DNA of 64,000 nucleotides from Diphasiastrum complanatum (GCA_029204225.1 MU831850.1:1-64000), one strand, 5' to 3'; shown: positions 45,642 through 61,957, counted from the first letter of the stretch. Translations and numbers: made by a program. Notes: a model not told the origin generated them from the sequence alone.

Positions 45642-46299
45642 TGTGAAAAATAGCCTATTTTGGCAAATCTAGCCATGTAGAATTTTGTGAATATTGTGTA
45701 TAATTGGGTTCCACACATGGAAGACCAAGATGGCATGTGGCAACCCACTCCTGATGCAGGTTAGGTCAAGAGAGTTGGTCATGTCTATTTGGTGGTCATC
45801 CCTACTTTATAGGACCTACACCTAAGTTTAAGTTGAAATTGTGACCCCCTAGCTATCTACCAAGCATAAGTCTAGGATCTAGGCTAAGGTTTCATTTTAG
45901 GGCAAGAAGGGTGAGTTAACTTCCTTATTACATGCTGGGAATCCACCTAACTTCAAGAAGGAAGTCGAATTTGCTATGTATTCCAAGCTTTGGAGCTCAT
46001 TGGCAATCTCAAGCTAGTTCAGTATGTACATTGAGTTTTTGTGATCCAAATGAAACCAAATCAATTTCTACTTATTTCTTAGATTGAAGGCAATAATACA
46101 GCCTGTAGTACACACGTGTGGACTCGGATTTGGGTCTTTGATCTTGTTTATTGATTATCCATACTTGTTATGTGTCAAATTGCTAATCTAGATCAAGATT
46201 TATTGTCTAGTTTTTTTATGCATTGTTAAGCAAGCACATAATCTCTCTTGTGGATCTTCTCAGATCCATTTTTGGTCCTTAAAGTATTGTACTTTCACA
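45642..46299 (+). repeat. Copia 5' LTR, 658 bp
   Basis: Terminal inverted heptamers TGTGAAA/TTTCACA. Its last 311 bp recur at 48099-48409. Confidence 0.9.
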
Positions 46300-47079
46300 T
46301 GGTATCAGAGCCAAGTACAAGGGCTTTGATCTTAGATCCATTCAAATCCATTTTTAGTAGTTTTGTGTGCTAAAAACTAGTCCTGTGAGGGCGAGTTTGG
46401 TGCTAAGTTTTGGTGGTAGGAATTGATCCCAAATTTCTTTAGGATCAAAATCCGTACTTTTACCATGTGTGGGCACTTTTGAAACAACATTAGATGCCCT
46501 ACATTCATTTGTTCACTATAAATTCAATTTGTAAGATGTTGGTTTAATTTTTGGTGGAAATCCTAGGATAATCTACCAAGATCATTAGCCATTGTTTAGA
46601 TTTGAATTTTTTTCATGAAATCGAATTAATCTAGGCTGAGTTCAAGTCCTATTAAGGTTAAAAACAGGTCTTGAAAGTACACCAAGAAGGAAGAAAGAGA
46701 TTAAGTCATTTTTTTGTCCAAAAATAGCCAAAATTGGCAAGATTTGATTGTAGGTAGATTTCACATCATCTTATCTTCATTCCAAATTTGTGAGGGAGTG
46801 CTAGAACTGAGATTATAAGTCCATTTGTTGGATTAGAAATCTAATTTGAGTGAAACACTACAATAAAGAGACCTTAGTGAGTTTCTAGAGACAATCAAAT
46901 CCATTTCTTGGCAAGATTTGTTTGAAAGTAGTTTTCACTTCATCTTATCTTCATTATAGCTTTGTGAGGGAGTGATAGAATTGTGATTATAGGTCCATTT
47001 GTTGGATTAGAAATCAAATTTGAGTGAAACACTGCAAGTGTGAGACCTTTGTGAGTTTCAAGTCAATCAAATCTATTTC

Positions 47080-48127
47080 TTGTTTGTAGAAGTCACTAGT
47101 AAGATGGGATTTGCTGGAGCACACCTTCTAGAAGCTAGTGAGAGATTGAATTTTACAAATTATGCTATTTGGAAGGTTAGAATGGAGTCACTCTTGGTGC
47201 TCCAAGACCTTTATAAGTTCTTGATTGGAGATAAAGATGAACCTCTAGGTGCACATGAGTTAGCTAGATACAAGAAGAGATCTAGGCTTGCACTTCATTG
47301 TGTGAAGATGAATGTGAGCAATGATTTGTTGAGAGAAGTATCAGCATGTACTAGTGCTAAAGAGGCTTGGGAGTCTTTAAAATCAATCTATGAATCTAGT
47401 AACACTTCAAGAGTACTCATGCTTAGAAATCAGATTTTGCAAAGCATGAGGAGAAGCGAGGAGAGTGCACAGGGATTATGTACTCAGAATCAAGTCTCTA
47501 AATAGGGATTTGGCTTCCATTGGAGAGAAGATTCATGATGAAGAGCTTGTATAAATTGTCCTTAATGTCCTAGGAGATGACTTTGCAAATTTGGTCCAAA
47601 GTTTTGCCATCCAAGACACTTTGCCAACTATAGAAAAACTTCACAGTGTATTGGTGGCTGAAGAGTGTAGGATGCTCCACACCAAGGCAAGAATGAGTTC
47701 ATTGTCTTTGCAGGATGGAGATGAGAAAGCCAATTTCTCATTCAAGGGCAAAAAGAAGACCAATGGAAAGAAGAAGCATCCCAAGGAGGCCAAAGAAGAG
47801 GATGATGCATCAAGCTCAAAGGACAAGTCAAAGCAAAAATGCTTCTTTTGTGGAAAGAAGGGGCATTATGCATCCGAACGCTACAAGAGGCTAAGAGCAA
47901 AAGAGGAGGAGGACAAAGAAGGGAACCTTGCATATGAAGGGGATGGAGATGAGGATATCTCATCTGTGATGGCATCTACATCCACTCCAACAAGCAAAAG
48001 CAACTCAAAGGACACTTGGTGGATTGATAGTGGGGCTAACTCCCACATGACTTTCCAAAAGGACACATTCTCAACCTTACACTCTTTCAATGAATATTTT
48101 TGGAGCTCATTTGCAATCTCAAGCTAG
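47080..48127 (+). pseudogene. Copia gag-protease
   Basis: Gag: GFAGAHLLEASERLNFTNYA with the typical NYAIWKVRM and KEAWESLKSIYESSN motifs (47104-47410). A frame break at about 47490-47590 precedes the second half: knuckle CFFCGKKGHYASERYK (last Cys replaced by Arg) and protease WWIDSGANSHMTF with the catalytic DSG intact. The ORF then runs into truncated LTR. Gag would form the particle and the protease would mature it; this copy cannot transpose on its own. Confidence 0.85.
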
Positions 48128-48414
48128 TTCACTATGTACATTGAGTTTTTGTGATCCAAATGAAACCAAATCAATTTCTACTTATTTCTCAGGTTGAAAG
48201 CCGTACTACAGCCTGTAGTACACACATGTGGACTCAAATTTGGGTCTTTGATCTTGTTTATTGATTATCCATACTTGTTATGTGTCCAATTGCTAATCTA
48301 GATCAAGATTTATTGTCTAGTTTTTTGATGCATTCTTTAGCAAGCACATAATCTCTCTTGTGGATCTTCTAAGATCCATTTTTGGTCTTTAAAGTACTGT
48401 ACTTTCACGTAAAG

Positions 48415-51961
<3,547 letters not shown>

Positions 51962-52610
51962 TGTTGATAGGAATAAATTTGGCATAGATGGCAAATTATG
52001 CATTTTCACTTATAATGCCACTATTGAGCCAAAATAGAGTAAGAGGCTAAACTCGTGCCAATTAGAGTGTAGACAAGTGTAATGCTTTTGTTTGATGAAT
52101 TCCAAGAGGTCCAATAGGATTTAGAGGTGGAACCATGTGAGGTCCAATAGGGAATTGGAGGTGTACTTGAATATAGTCCAATAGAATTAAGAGGTGCATG
52201 GATCAATGGTCCAATAGGATCAAGAGGTGACAAAGTATGGTCCAATCATAGTTAAGCATAGTGGTAGCTCGTGTATCTACTAGTATCATTGTACTCCTCA
52301 TTTTGAAGCTAATTGATTTGGTGATTATATGGATTTTGAGTGTTATTGGATTTCTAGCTATCTCTCTCTACCCGAGAGCTCATGATGCTTTTTCTCTCTC
52401 TACCCAAGGAGAGCAACTTGATTTTACTTAGACTATTTTTTGAATACTTCCCACACGTGTGAGTGCGAGTTGGAAGTGATTGAATGCATGTAGTAGTGTG
52501 TTTCTAAAATTGATCTTGAATCTCAATCTAGTCTAGATCTTGGTGCATCTACACACCTTAGGAGATCACAAGTACATGTTGTGGACAATCCACACGTGTG
52601 AAATTCAACA
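51962..52610 (+). repeat. Copia 5' LTR, 649 bp, with CCAAT repeats
   Basis: Contains five copies of GGTCCAATAG-type units (about 52109, 52141, 52175, 52209, 52239), most followed by AGAGGTG, spaced 30-35 bp. Confidence 0.8.
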
Positions 52611-52889
52611 TGGTATCAGAGCCTACCTAAGGTTACCATGCATTTTGATCCATCTAAGTGAAAACTTTTCATCAATCTTGAGCTAGAAATTGTCAAGGCC
52701 CATTTTCCTAGCTATCTTGTTTGATCTTGGATCAAAAGAGATCAAAAGGACATTGATTGGGTCTGACCTGGTACTATACAGAATCAGGTGCTCAGACACG
52801 TGTGAGGAACATCCAATTTCAGTTTTGAAGTTCTCTCTCATGCTTGATCCATTTATCTTGCTTGATAGCTTGTTTTGAAGCCTTACCAA

Positions 52890-53859
52890 GAATCTTATTA
52901 GTGTTGGCCAATTGCTTGATAATGGCCTTGATGTAAAATTCAATGTTGATACTTGTACTATCAAGAAGAATGATGAGATACTTGCATTAGGATCTAGATT
53001 TGGTGGCATCTATAAACTAGATCCAAATGAGTATGTGAATGCTTGTAATGTTGCTCTTGTGAACAAGCTCTCTATGGAGGAACTATGGCATAGGAGGTTG
53101 GGACATCTCAACTACAAATCCATGCTCTCTATGATCAAAGAAGCCAAAGCTATTGGCTTGCCAAAGTCATTCTCCAAGAAAATCAAGCCTTGTGAGGCTT
53201 GTGCTATTGCTAAATCTCACAAAAAGCCATTTACAAGATCTTCTATCAAAAGCAAGCATCCTTTGGAGTTAATCCACTCGGATGTGCATTTCTCATCAAC
53301 TACAAGCAAGGGAGGAGCCAATTGTTTTGTTACTTTCATTGATGACTTCACAAGATTCACTTGGATATATCTTCTTGCTTTTAAATCTATGGTGTTTGAT
53401 CATTTCCTTATTTTCAAAGCTTATGTAGAAAAGCAATTCTCATTCAAGATTAAAGCTCTTAGAAGTGATGGAGGTGGTGAATATATCTCCAATAAATTTC
53501 AAGATTTTTGTGAGCTTGAAGGCATTAAAAGAGAGTTTTCTTGTGCCTACTCTCCATCTCAAAATGGAGTGGCCGAGAGAAAGAATAGATCTCTATGTGA
53601 ATGTGCAAAATCTATGAGAATTGAGGCATCTTTGCCCAAAGATTTTTGGGGAGAAGCCATTAATTGTGCAAATTATCTTTGCAATAGGCTCCCACATATA
53701 GCTCTCGGAGGGAAGTCACCATATGAAATCTTATATTTGAAGAAGCCTAAGGTTGATCACCTTAGAGTTTTTGGATCCCCACATGTACATTCAATGCCAA
53801 ATTTTGATATGCTATGTGTCAATTCTTTATTGGTTGCTAAGTTTGCTTTCAAAATGTAA
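52890..53859 (+). pseudogene. Copia integrase fragment
   Basis: The frame opens with NLISVGQLLDNGLDVKFN, the end of protease. It continues with the GAG-pre-integrase zinc motif (WHRRLGHLN...CEACAIAKSHKKPF) and the integrase core: IHSDVHFSSTTSKGGANCFV, then LRSDGGGEYISNKF and YSPSQNGVAERKNRSL, with the D, D and E residues in place. Integrase inserts element cDNA into the host. The frame ends prematurely at 53859 after FGSPHVHSMPN, so RT and RNase H are lost. Confidence 0.85.
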
Positions 53860-53959
53860 ATAAAACTTCTTCTTCTTTAATTGTCTCCAATTACAAAGTA
53901 AAAGTGAGCTCAGAACCTGCCATAATCCACTAAGAATAGAGAAGCTTTGAGCTTTGGGC

Positions 53960-56900
53960 ATGGCTCTCACCTCACTCACATTCCCCTCGATCCTTGTTTC
54001 TGAAATCCGCCCATTCACATCTTTGCACCCACACGCACGCGCATACGCACAGCCAAATCGCTATTTGGGGAGCGCCAACGTACCTGACAAACCAAAGTTT
54101 ATCCGGTGTATTGAGGGCAGCAATGGCTTCAAGAAAGATGAGGAAGACATGGTGCCAAGCACGTCTAGTTCAGGTTGTGACCTCCTCTTAGTCTGAAAGC
54201 ATCCGAGTGACAGTATGCAGATATATAGTTGCGTACCCAAAACAAATCAACACGTGTAAAATAGATTCATAAAACAGTTAAAAAAATTTGAATGTCACTC
54301 ACAATTTTTTTCTTTCTAGTGGTGTATATGTTTCACCAGACCCATATCAAACAGCCCAACTTAAGACTCCGATTGTCTTGCCATATGTGGAATTGCCATG
54401 CCCAAAATTCAAATTGAGCTCATCTAAGATCTTGAGCTCATTTGAACCCTTCTGTATCAACAATTCGTAAGGCTCAATTGGAAAGCTATATTATGGTATG
54501 CTCTTATGGGTTTAGGATTTAGGTTTCAGACTTGGGTTTTGTGGCAGTAATTACGAGGTTGCCAATTCTTGGTGGTATGTAGTAGGCATAGAATTAATGA
54601 ACCGTCCACGGTTCACCACGGTTCTGAGAACCGTAAAGTGAACCGTACGGTTCACAAATTTCTTTGCCTGGAACCGTGTTGAACCGTACAGTTAATTAAT
54701 TCCCACCCACAAAAATAGCCCAAAAAAATGCCAAAGAAAATCTGTGAAATCTGGTTCAATCTGTGAAATCATAGGACCATTTGTGAAATCTGTGAAATCT
54801 GGTTCAATCTGTGAAATCATTTGTGAATTCAGATCCAAAAATCTGTGAAATCATTTGTGAAATCAGAGGACCATTTGTGAAATCTGTGTGAAATCTGTGA
54901 AATTTATGAAATGAGGACCAAAAATGACTTGGGAGGGGTTTTGGGGGGATATTGGGAAAAATAATAATAATTTAATTAATTAATTAACTATAGGAACCGT
55001 ACCACGGTTCATGAACCCTGGTACGGTTCCCACCACGGTTCCCAAGACCCACGCTTCTGAGAACCGTGGGTTCTATGGTAGTAGGTGATGTGCACAAGAA
55101 AGTAGCACACTTGTGTTTTGGCTTGTGTCAACTAGAACATAGTTCGGAAACTTGTTAAAAGTAAAAATCTTGCATTTGCTGTTGTATATTATCACAATGT
55201 ATTGAAATATTTTCTATTCATTATGAAAGCTGGGCTAAGATATCAAAATACTTGAAATCACAACAAACGAGCTAGGCTATCAAGCATAAAGGAATCTTTT
55301 AGTAATTTGTAGTTTCTAACAAGAATTGCCTTTAGTGCTACAAAAGAATATACTTATCTTTCCACTAAAAATTCCTCTTAAAATCTAAGAATCAAATGTA
55401 GAAATAAAATATGCTTGGCATGTTAATGACTTTTGGGCAATTTTGTGTTTTGTGTTGATTTGTTATTTTAAGGTATCTTTACCAGAGGTAGCTTAGGTAT
55501 GAAGCTATGCTCTACTTGGCAACTTTTTGCCATTGCATAATGGATAAACTAGAGGTGAATTTGAAAGTAGCATCACATATCAGGTGGGGAGAGTTGAAGT
55601 TGTAGGACATACATCAAAATTCTCGCAGGCCTTGGTCCTTCCTTGGTCATATGCTATAGTTTGTCATTAGGCCATATCCTTGGAGCCTAATGCCTATACT
55701 TTTGCAATTTGTTATGACTCTAGTGTGGTACTTGGGCCCTCAATCTCAGATTCCTTGGAATTTGGGCCACTAGCTCCAACTTGTTGAGACCCTTCGATAG
55801 CTATAAATAGGCATGATGCTCCCTCGATAGTTGGATGAAAGATTGAAAGTTTAGTATTTGTCTTACTTAGACTATATCAGTCTATTACGATCAAATCATT
55901 TGTTGTTCTTTTAATTATTTCCGATATTATTGCAATTCCTTTTAGTTCATGTGGCTTTCAGGTTGTAAGTAGGTACCAAAGCACCTTTCTTGGTTGGGAA
56001 GTATTGGGCGCCAACTTCATTTGTTCATTTTTCTAACCATGAGGAGAAAACTTTCATTTCATTTTTTGCCTCTAGTTGCTCATTAGTGTTTTAGTTGTCA
56101 ATCTAGATCCTAAAATTCCTCTTTTTTGGGCACCAAGGACATGAAAGTTTTTGTGTATTCATAGTGCCATAGAATCTCACTCTTGGTAATTGATAAAAAC
56201 TTTGTCACTTTGTATTTTTTCTCTCTTTTTTGGGTAAGTTTTGTATCATCAATCTTCTTGTGGTAGGGTCCTCATGGTGTACTTTACATTTCTCAATGTC
56301 AAATGTGTAGGAGTTTAATTCTTGATTTTCGAAATGCTTTCAATGTTTGACACTCCACATTTTTATGTTTTTCTGTCTATTTCTCATGATTTCTCTAGAT
56401 CATTGCGTCTTCTACAATATGGAGCTTCTATTCTCCTCTTTGTAGTTCCCATTTTTGATGTCTAGAATTGGACTTATTAATTTTCCATTTTTTGGTACAC
56501 TTAAAAAACGATTTCTATTTGCGAATATTTTCCTCTTGAAAAACTAGCCGAGCTTCAAGCCTTTGCAACAAGTTTGGATGCAGCAAAAGGTCAGGACCAA
56601 GGTCTATTTTTGTCGCTATGACTCATGAGGATGACCTCTACACGAATAGCATCCATAGGGGTTGCACATGAAGCAAATGATGCAGTGGAGTCCCATGTTT
56701 TGTTCATGTGCGTGAGCAGGTGCTACACTAAGGATCAAGGTCTATTTTTCCCACTATGACTCATGAAGATGACCTCTACATGATTTAGCATCCGTAGGTG
56801 TGTGCAAGCAAATGATGCAGCGGAGTCTCATGTTTTGTTCATGTGCGTGAGCAGGTGGTACACTACTGTTCCCTCTTTGATTCATCCGGTTCAAACCTAT

Positions 56901-59900
56901 TCGAATCGGCCTACTAGAAGTGACTACCGCAGGACTCGGGTTAAGGTATAATGATTACTCATTTTCTCCTACAAAAAAATGCCCCTAAAACCCAATCATC
57001 AAATCACGGATATGGATTAGGATAGCCTTGTCTAGGGGATTGAGAATGTTGTGTAGGTAACCATATCTTCTAAAACTATGGCTCATCAAAAGGACTCCAA
57101 TTGGCCGAGTGGCTGTTAAAATGCACTCCATTGTAAGGACCACTTGGTGGATTGATGCTCTTAAATTGTAACAGTATGTTCAGATTCTTGTGTTTAAGTG
57201 GTAACATTAAGGTTAGTAACCCAACTACCAAGAATAATCACATCACAAAGTATTGAATCAAAGTTTTATTGCAATTTATGAAATTCACATCTCCAATACT
57301 CGCACTAAATTTTGCAACTGTATATGAACTTGCTTCCATGCGTGCAGGACAACCCCACCGCCCTCCCCCCCCCCCCCCCCTCCTTTTTCCCTGCTTTTTG
57401 TGCAGTACATTTTCTATATTCTGCATGCATTGCATTTGCTCCTTTTCTGCTGCATATGGTGTCACGATTTTTTCTTAAACTGTCTCAGCATGTGTTAGCA
57501 ATTTTTTTTCTGCACTTGTCTTAGATTCTACGACATGTAAAACTGGGTTTCAACTACGCAGTTGAGGAAATTCATGCACATCCTGGTACAGAATGTTTGA
57601 AAAAAAAAGGAAGGATTTTAAACCACTATACATGGTGCTGTTGATAATGTGAAAAGTCTTTTTGTCACATCCATTATAGAAAGCATTCAAAAGATGGAAA
57701 GACTATTATGAACAAAGAGAAAACTGGATTACCATATATATAGAAATAAAGTAATGCTTAAATAGTCACTTCTATTTGCTACAGGTGCTGCTTGCCAAAG
57801 GACATGCTGTGCAATAAACATTCTTCACCTTCATGTCACCCTATCTTCTTCTTTTCATAGGCTTTCCCTGCTGCAGAAATGTGTCTGGTGTTTCACGAGT
57901 TTATTACTGCCTTTTGCATTTCTGCTCAACTCAAATAAAACATGAATACAAAGTCATCTTCATTATCAATTGTGGATAATTGCCAATCTTATGCACTTAT
58001 CTTGCAATTTTTTTTCTCAAGAAGCATACATTGTGATACTAGAAGTATAGCGTCTCATAGATGTTAACAGATTCTTTCTTAAAAGTTGCATAGTTGTATT
58101 CTTTGACAAGGTATTCTCCTAATCAAGATAAATTTGTTCTATTCTTCAATCTAGAATGTCACTTGAACTTATATCTTTTGCAGATGCAAATGTGCCAGTT
58201 CTAAAACAGCTATATTATGAGTCCTCCTTTCTTCTTGTAAAAAACTATCTTGTTTCCCCATTAGTAACAAAAAAGCTTGTATGAATGCTAGGAATGGCAG
58301 AACGACATTATGATGCAATTTTGAGTTCAAAGATTGGAACGCAAGCCTGATTGTGAAGCTTTTTTTGAAGTATTTTTGTGCAACAGGTCAAAGTCGTGTT
58401 ATTTTCAAATTTTCTTGTCTTTTGTAGGTGCACATGGGGAAAGTAATGTTTCACTACCACAATCAGGATCTGGAGAGTTATATTCAACAATACCGTCTCA
58501 TTACAACGGCTATCTACAGGTTTCAGACCTGCACACCATCTACTACGAGATTTTTGGCAATCCTGAGGGGAAACCTGTTGTCTGTAAGTTGTCTATGAAT
58601 GTGTGTTTTTGAAAAGTTCGAGGAGAATGTATAAATTGTTATTTGGGACTTACTAACATTGGATCTCCTATTCAAGAAGATTGGATGGAGGACTTCTTTT
58701 TGACGTTTTGGGGACTTCGTTTTGAGTGCCAACATGTGAAGATAAGCTTATTATCATACAAGTCTAGGAAGTCTCACCTCAATGACAGATATCCAGGATG
58801 CTAGGATCCAATAATGGATCAAACATAACCCCAGATGGGATGGTCACCAAAGGGCCAATCAATTGACTGGGCATGGTGTTCCAATAACCTTGCTAGGCAT
58901 TCAACTGCAGTTGGCTTAGTGGTGTCACCAGTTGCGGCCCAGTGCACCATGCTGACTAGTCGTCAAAGAAATGAGTTGAGGATTGCCGTTGTGGGCCTAG
59001 CTGTCAGGACTGGGGGTATGTGCACTATTTGGCAAAAAATTGGGGTGGTCTAGTGACCACTGAGCTATGTCAGGGCAGGGGGCTGGCTATTTGGAGTCAC
59101 TATGCATTTGTGATCAGATCACAGGCAAAAAGTTCGGCTCAGCAACCTTGCCAACCTTGCCAGTCATATGCCGAAGACTAAAAAGGCATGAAGAGGGCTC
59201 AAAGTGCAGCCAGTAATTAGTGGATTTCTTTGAGCCTTCCAGGAATTTCTCTTGGGTCCAAACGCAACTACTATGGCTGAACGCTATTTTCATCTGTTCT
59301 AAATTTAAGTTCTCAATTCAAGGAAGTGTTGTTAATTAAGGTGTTATATCTTATTACAGGATATTTTCCTAGCTTGCTTTTTGTCTTATTACACGAATCA
59401 TTTTCCTGACATCCTTTTCATTTATTAAGGAAAAGAAAGTTAGGTCCTGACTGGATTACCATCTGAAATAGCAAACCTAGATAGCTAGGTTGTGGCTTAA
59501 TGCCTAGTTTGGCTTTAGGAACTTCTTGCAGCAGTCAGTGACTAGAGGGATAGAAGTGCTTAATATTGGTGGTTAAGAACAGTACATTGCATTGAACCTT
59601 AATGTCATGCTAGTGAATTGATGGTACATGGAACCATTTTTCATTTCTTTAGTCTTCTAGGCTGTTACACACTTTCAGGTAATGAGAGTAGACTTTAGGG
59701 TCAATGGGTGGATGTTTTTGGATTCTGTTCCTGGATGGTGCATGACCATGCACGCATTCTCTTTTGCTGGCATCCTGCTCTCTTTTAGGAGCAGGATGAA
59801 TGGGAGCCGAATGATTGAGACTGGTGGATTAATAGTACAGTTTGTTTCAAATTCTGCTAAAGTGACAATCTATAGATTTGCCCTAGGATAAAGTAGCCAT

Positions 59901-61811
59901 ACAGATTGACTGTGATGCATTAAATTGTATAGTAATATTTGTGCTTAGTATGTTCTAAAGAGGTTACTGCTTGTTTTGGAAGTTCTGTTTGTGCATACTA
60001 TGTTGCATGTTGAATTCTGAAATTGGCGATGATTTTCCTTTCAAAGTTCAAAATAATAAGGTCAGTTATCTGTTTGCTGCCTGATAGTTCTTCATGGAGG
60101 ACCTGGAGCAGGTTGCACAGAAAGACATGCACGATTTTTTGATCCAAAGCATTACCGGATTATCCTCTTTGATCAAAGAGCTTGTGGAAAGTCTACTCCT
60201 CGTGGATGCCTGGAGGAAAACACCACCTGGCACTTAGTTCAGGACATTGAGAAGCTTCGAAAGCATCTTGGAGTACAAAGGTTCACTCATTTGCCAGTGG
60301 ACTTTTGACACTGCTAATGATGCATTTTCACAGGCATGCTTTATTATGTGAGATGAAAATTGTCAGTAATCCTATTGCTTCTTAAAGTGCTTGCTTTTTA
60401 ACTTTCTGACTACGACGTAAGAGTTTTGGTGAGAGTCATCAGTATTTGTCTCTAAGCAGTAAGAGTATTGATGGTTTTGATCTGGATTAGTAGTTTGTTC
60501 ATGTACAGGTGGATAATATTGGGAGGATCCTGGGGAGTTGCTTTGGCACTGGCTTATGCAGAAGCCCACCCTGATGCTGTCTCTGGTCTCATTTTACGTG
60601 GAGTGTGCTTGATGCGCCAAAAAGAAATAGATTGGTTCTATAAGCAGGTTTCTTTTTTGTAGATTAATTGCAAGTTAATCTAGTTATCACAATTGGTAAT
60701 TTTAGCGAAAAGCATTCAAATTCTCATGCCAAGAATCTATTGGGAAAACTAATGTGCGACTTCTCACGTGCTCACTAGACTTATGGTAAGTATGTGCTGA
60801 CACAAATTTAATCCAAAATCGTTGGTTCTAAGTTGATAAACAGGATTTCAGGCCATTGGGGTGTTCAAAGGTCAGTAATCTTGTGTATAACAGAACAAGG
60901 TTTCTTTTATATATGGCTAGAAGGTCAGGATGAAAAATTATATAACAGCCTACGAAATAGTTCAAGGTAGGCCTGCTTGTCTATGTAGAGAGCTGACCTT
61001 CTGGTGTAGTTGAAGATGTCAAGATGGGCTGCTTAATTTTGGGTCTGAAATTCTTTGAAAACATATCTTAGCTGTAAAATGCATCTATTAAGCAATATTT
61101 TTCTGGATTCTGCAAGGATGCTGCATTTCTATTAAACTTTTGTCTTCACATCTGCAAGCATTTCATTATATTTATTCAGTATGGAGTATAATGCTTAAAA
61201 TTTGAAATATCTTCTCTGTATGTAACAGGGGGCAAACTTTCTTTTTCCCTTCGGGTGGGAGCAGCTACTATCAGTCTTAGCCCCATTTGAGCATCAAAAT
61301 GTACTGTTTGCTTTTTATAAGCGGCTTACATCTGATGATGCTTCCACACAGCTTCTTGCGGTAAATCAACTTTTTAACGTTTTCACACAAGTCATAACCT
61401 TTAGAACTCATTATACTTGTATTTCTATTAGTACTTATAAATATGGAAATTTTTGGTCTTGGTTGCATGCCATTATTTGAAATGATGAGCTAGTCTGAAT
61501 CTTTGAGTGGAGCTCTTTTAAACTGGCTATTTGTTGTAATTGCATGTATAAGAGCATGCCCGCAAAGAAGTCAAGTTGTGATGGGCAGAAGGAAGAATCA
61601 TTGTTGCAAATTTTTTAAACTATGATCTTTTCAAGTATTATGAGGGTGTAAGCTAGCTGGTATGATAAGGAAAATTTGACTGTCTTATTGCACAATGAAC
61701 ATGCAGGCCCAAGCATGGTTGAAGTGGGAGATGGGGCTAAGCTTTTTCAGAACAAATGATTTGGTCTTTACTTGGGATGGTTTGCAGTATAGAACATTGC
61801 CTCCTTTACAA
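53960..61811 (+). CDS. Proline iminopeptidase (alpha/beta hydrolase, S33), 3' end missing
   Basis: Exons: 53960-54173, 58428-58583, 60088-60280, 60509-60647, 61229-61360, 61707-61811, with GT-AG introns and agreeing phases. Exon 1 (MALTSLTFPSILVSEIRPFT, S/T/P/R-rich) looks like an organelle targeting peptide; its link to exon 2 rests on phase 1 continuity. The rest follows plant proline iminopeptidase: ELYSTIPSHYNGYLQVSDLH, the oxyanion segment LHGGPGAG, ILFDQRACGKSTPRG, NTTWHLVQDIEKLRKHLGV, the nucleophile GGSWGVALALAYAEAHPD, and WLKWEMGLSFFRTND. The enzyme releases N-terminal proline from peptides. Exons with the catalytic Asp and His should follow 61811, but a CT tract, a LINE fragment and an LTR come next and none appear before the window ends. 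Exon 1 is the least certain. Confidence 0.8.
54587..55077. mobile_element. hAT-like MITE, 491 bp, 8-bp target duplication
   Basis: Ends CATAGAA...TTCTATG, flanked by GTAGTAGG at 54579-54586 and 55078-55085. An 8-bp duplication is the hAT signature. Both subterminal regions are packed with GAACCGT or its complement (at least eight on the left, four on the right), like hAT transposase-binding repeats. The centre (54740-54910) is a run of degenerate (T)CTGTGAAATC repeats. No coding capacity. It sits in intron 1 of the iminopeptidase gene. Confidence 0.8.
56594..56873. repeat. Two-copy 138-bp tandem duplication
   Basis: GGA(C/T)CAAGGTCTATTTTT recurs at 56594 and 56732 and both copies end in GTGCGTGAGCAGGTG. 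The copies differ by several substitutions and short indels. Confidence 0.85.
57364..57380. repeat. Poly-C run
   Basis: A homopolymer of C interrupted by one T, in intron 1; prone to sequencing length error. Confidence 0.9.
58584..60087. other. Iminopeptidase intron 2
   Basis: No exon recognised. A GC-richer block at about 58790-59160 with GGGATGGTCACC- and GGGCATGGTG-type sequence is unlike the surrounding DNA and may be a mobile-element piece, but no termini are seen. Confidence 0.3.
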
Positions 61812-61954
61812 GTAAGCTGATTTGACATATTTGCAGGTTTCTCTTTGTTGCTTATGGTGTTTATTAAATGCAGTGAGGTTTGGCTCTTCTAGAAGAGTTC
61901 TGATTCTTATGTTTTTCCTCATCTCGATTGTTCGAATAATCTCCATAAGCATGT

Positions 61955-61957
<3 letters not shown>

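Larger units (their letters stand above)
45642..48409 (+). mobile_element. Ty1/copia element with internal deletion, target duplication TAAAG
   Basis: The 5' LTR 45642-46299 begins TGTGAAA and ends TTTCACA. The primer site TGGTATCAGAGCC follows immediately (46300-46312). The 3' LTR survives only as its last 311 bp (48099-48409, ending TTTCACG). TAAAG flanks both sides (45637-45641, 48410-48414) and the outer flanks join into continuous MADS intron. Gag and protease remain; integrase, RT, RNase H and half of the 3' LTR are deleted in one step at 48098. Confidence 0.9.
51962..53859 (+). mobile_element. Truncated Ty1/copia element (LTR, PBS, integrase)
   Basis: The 5' LTR 51962-52610 has TGTTGA/TCAACA ends, followed by the primer site TGGTATCAGAGCC (52611-52623). 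The leader is joined by a deletion directly to pol at about 52880. Pol stops shortly after the integrase core. No 3' LTR is seen, and sequence after about 53860 is unrelated. The LTR differs from that of the 45.6-kb element, so this is a separate family. Confidence 0.85.
55086..58427. other. Rest of iminopeptidase intron 1
   Basis: No exon recognised. AGCTATAAATAGG at about 55799 and GGTACCAAAGCACC at about 55974 could be a TATA box and primer-site relic of an old LTR, but no matching second LTR is seen. It also holds the 138-bp tandem repeat and a poly-C run. Confidence 0.35.

Noticed and set aside
46300-46312. tRNA-related sequence
   Set aside because: TGGTATCAGAGCC (also at 52611 and 63602) is a retrotransposon primer-binding site complementary to the tRNA 3' end, not a tRNA gene.
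47641-48090. Minus-strand Ser/Leu/Pro-rich ORFs
   Set aside because: Antisense shadows of the lysine/glutamate-rich copia gag.
57269-57524. Proline-rich ORFs around the poly-C run
   Set aside because: Homopolymer-driven and located within intron 1 of the iminopeptidase gene.
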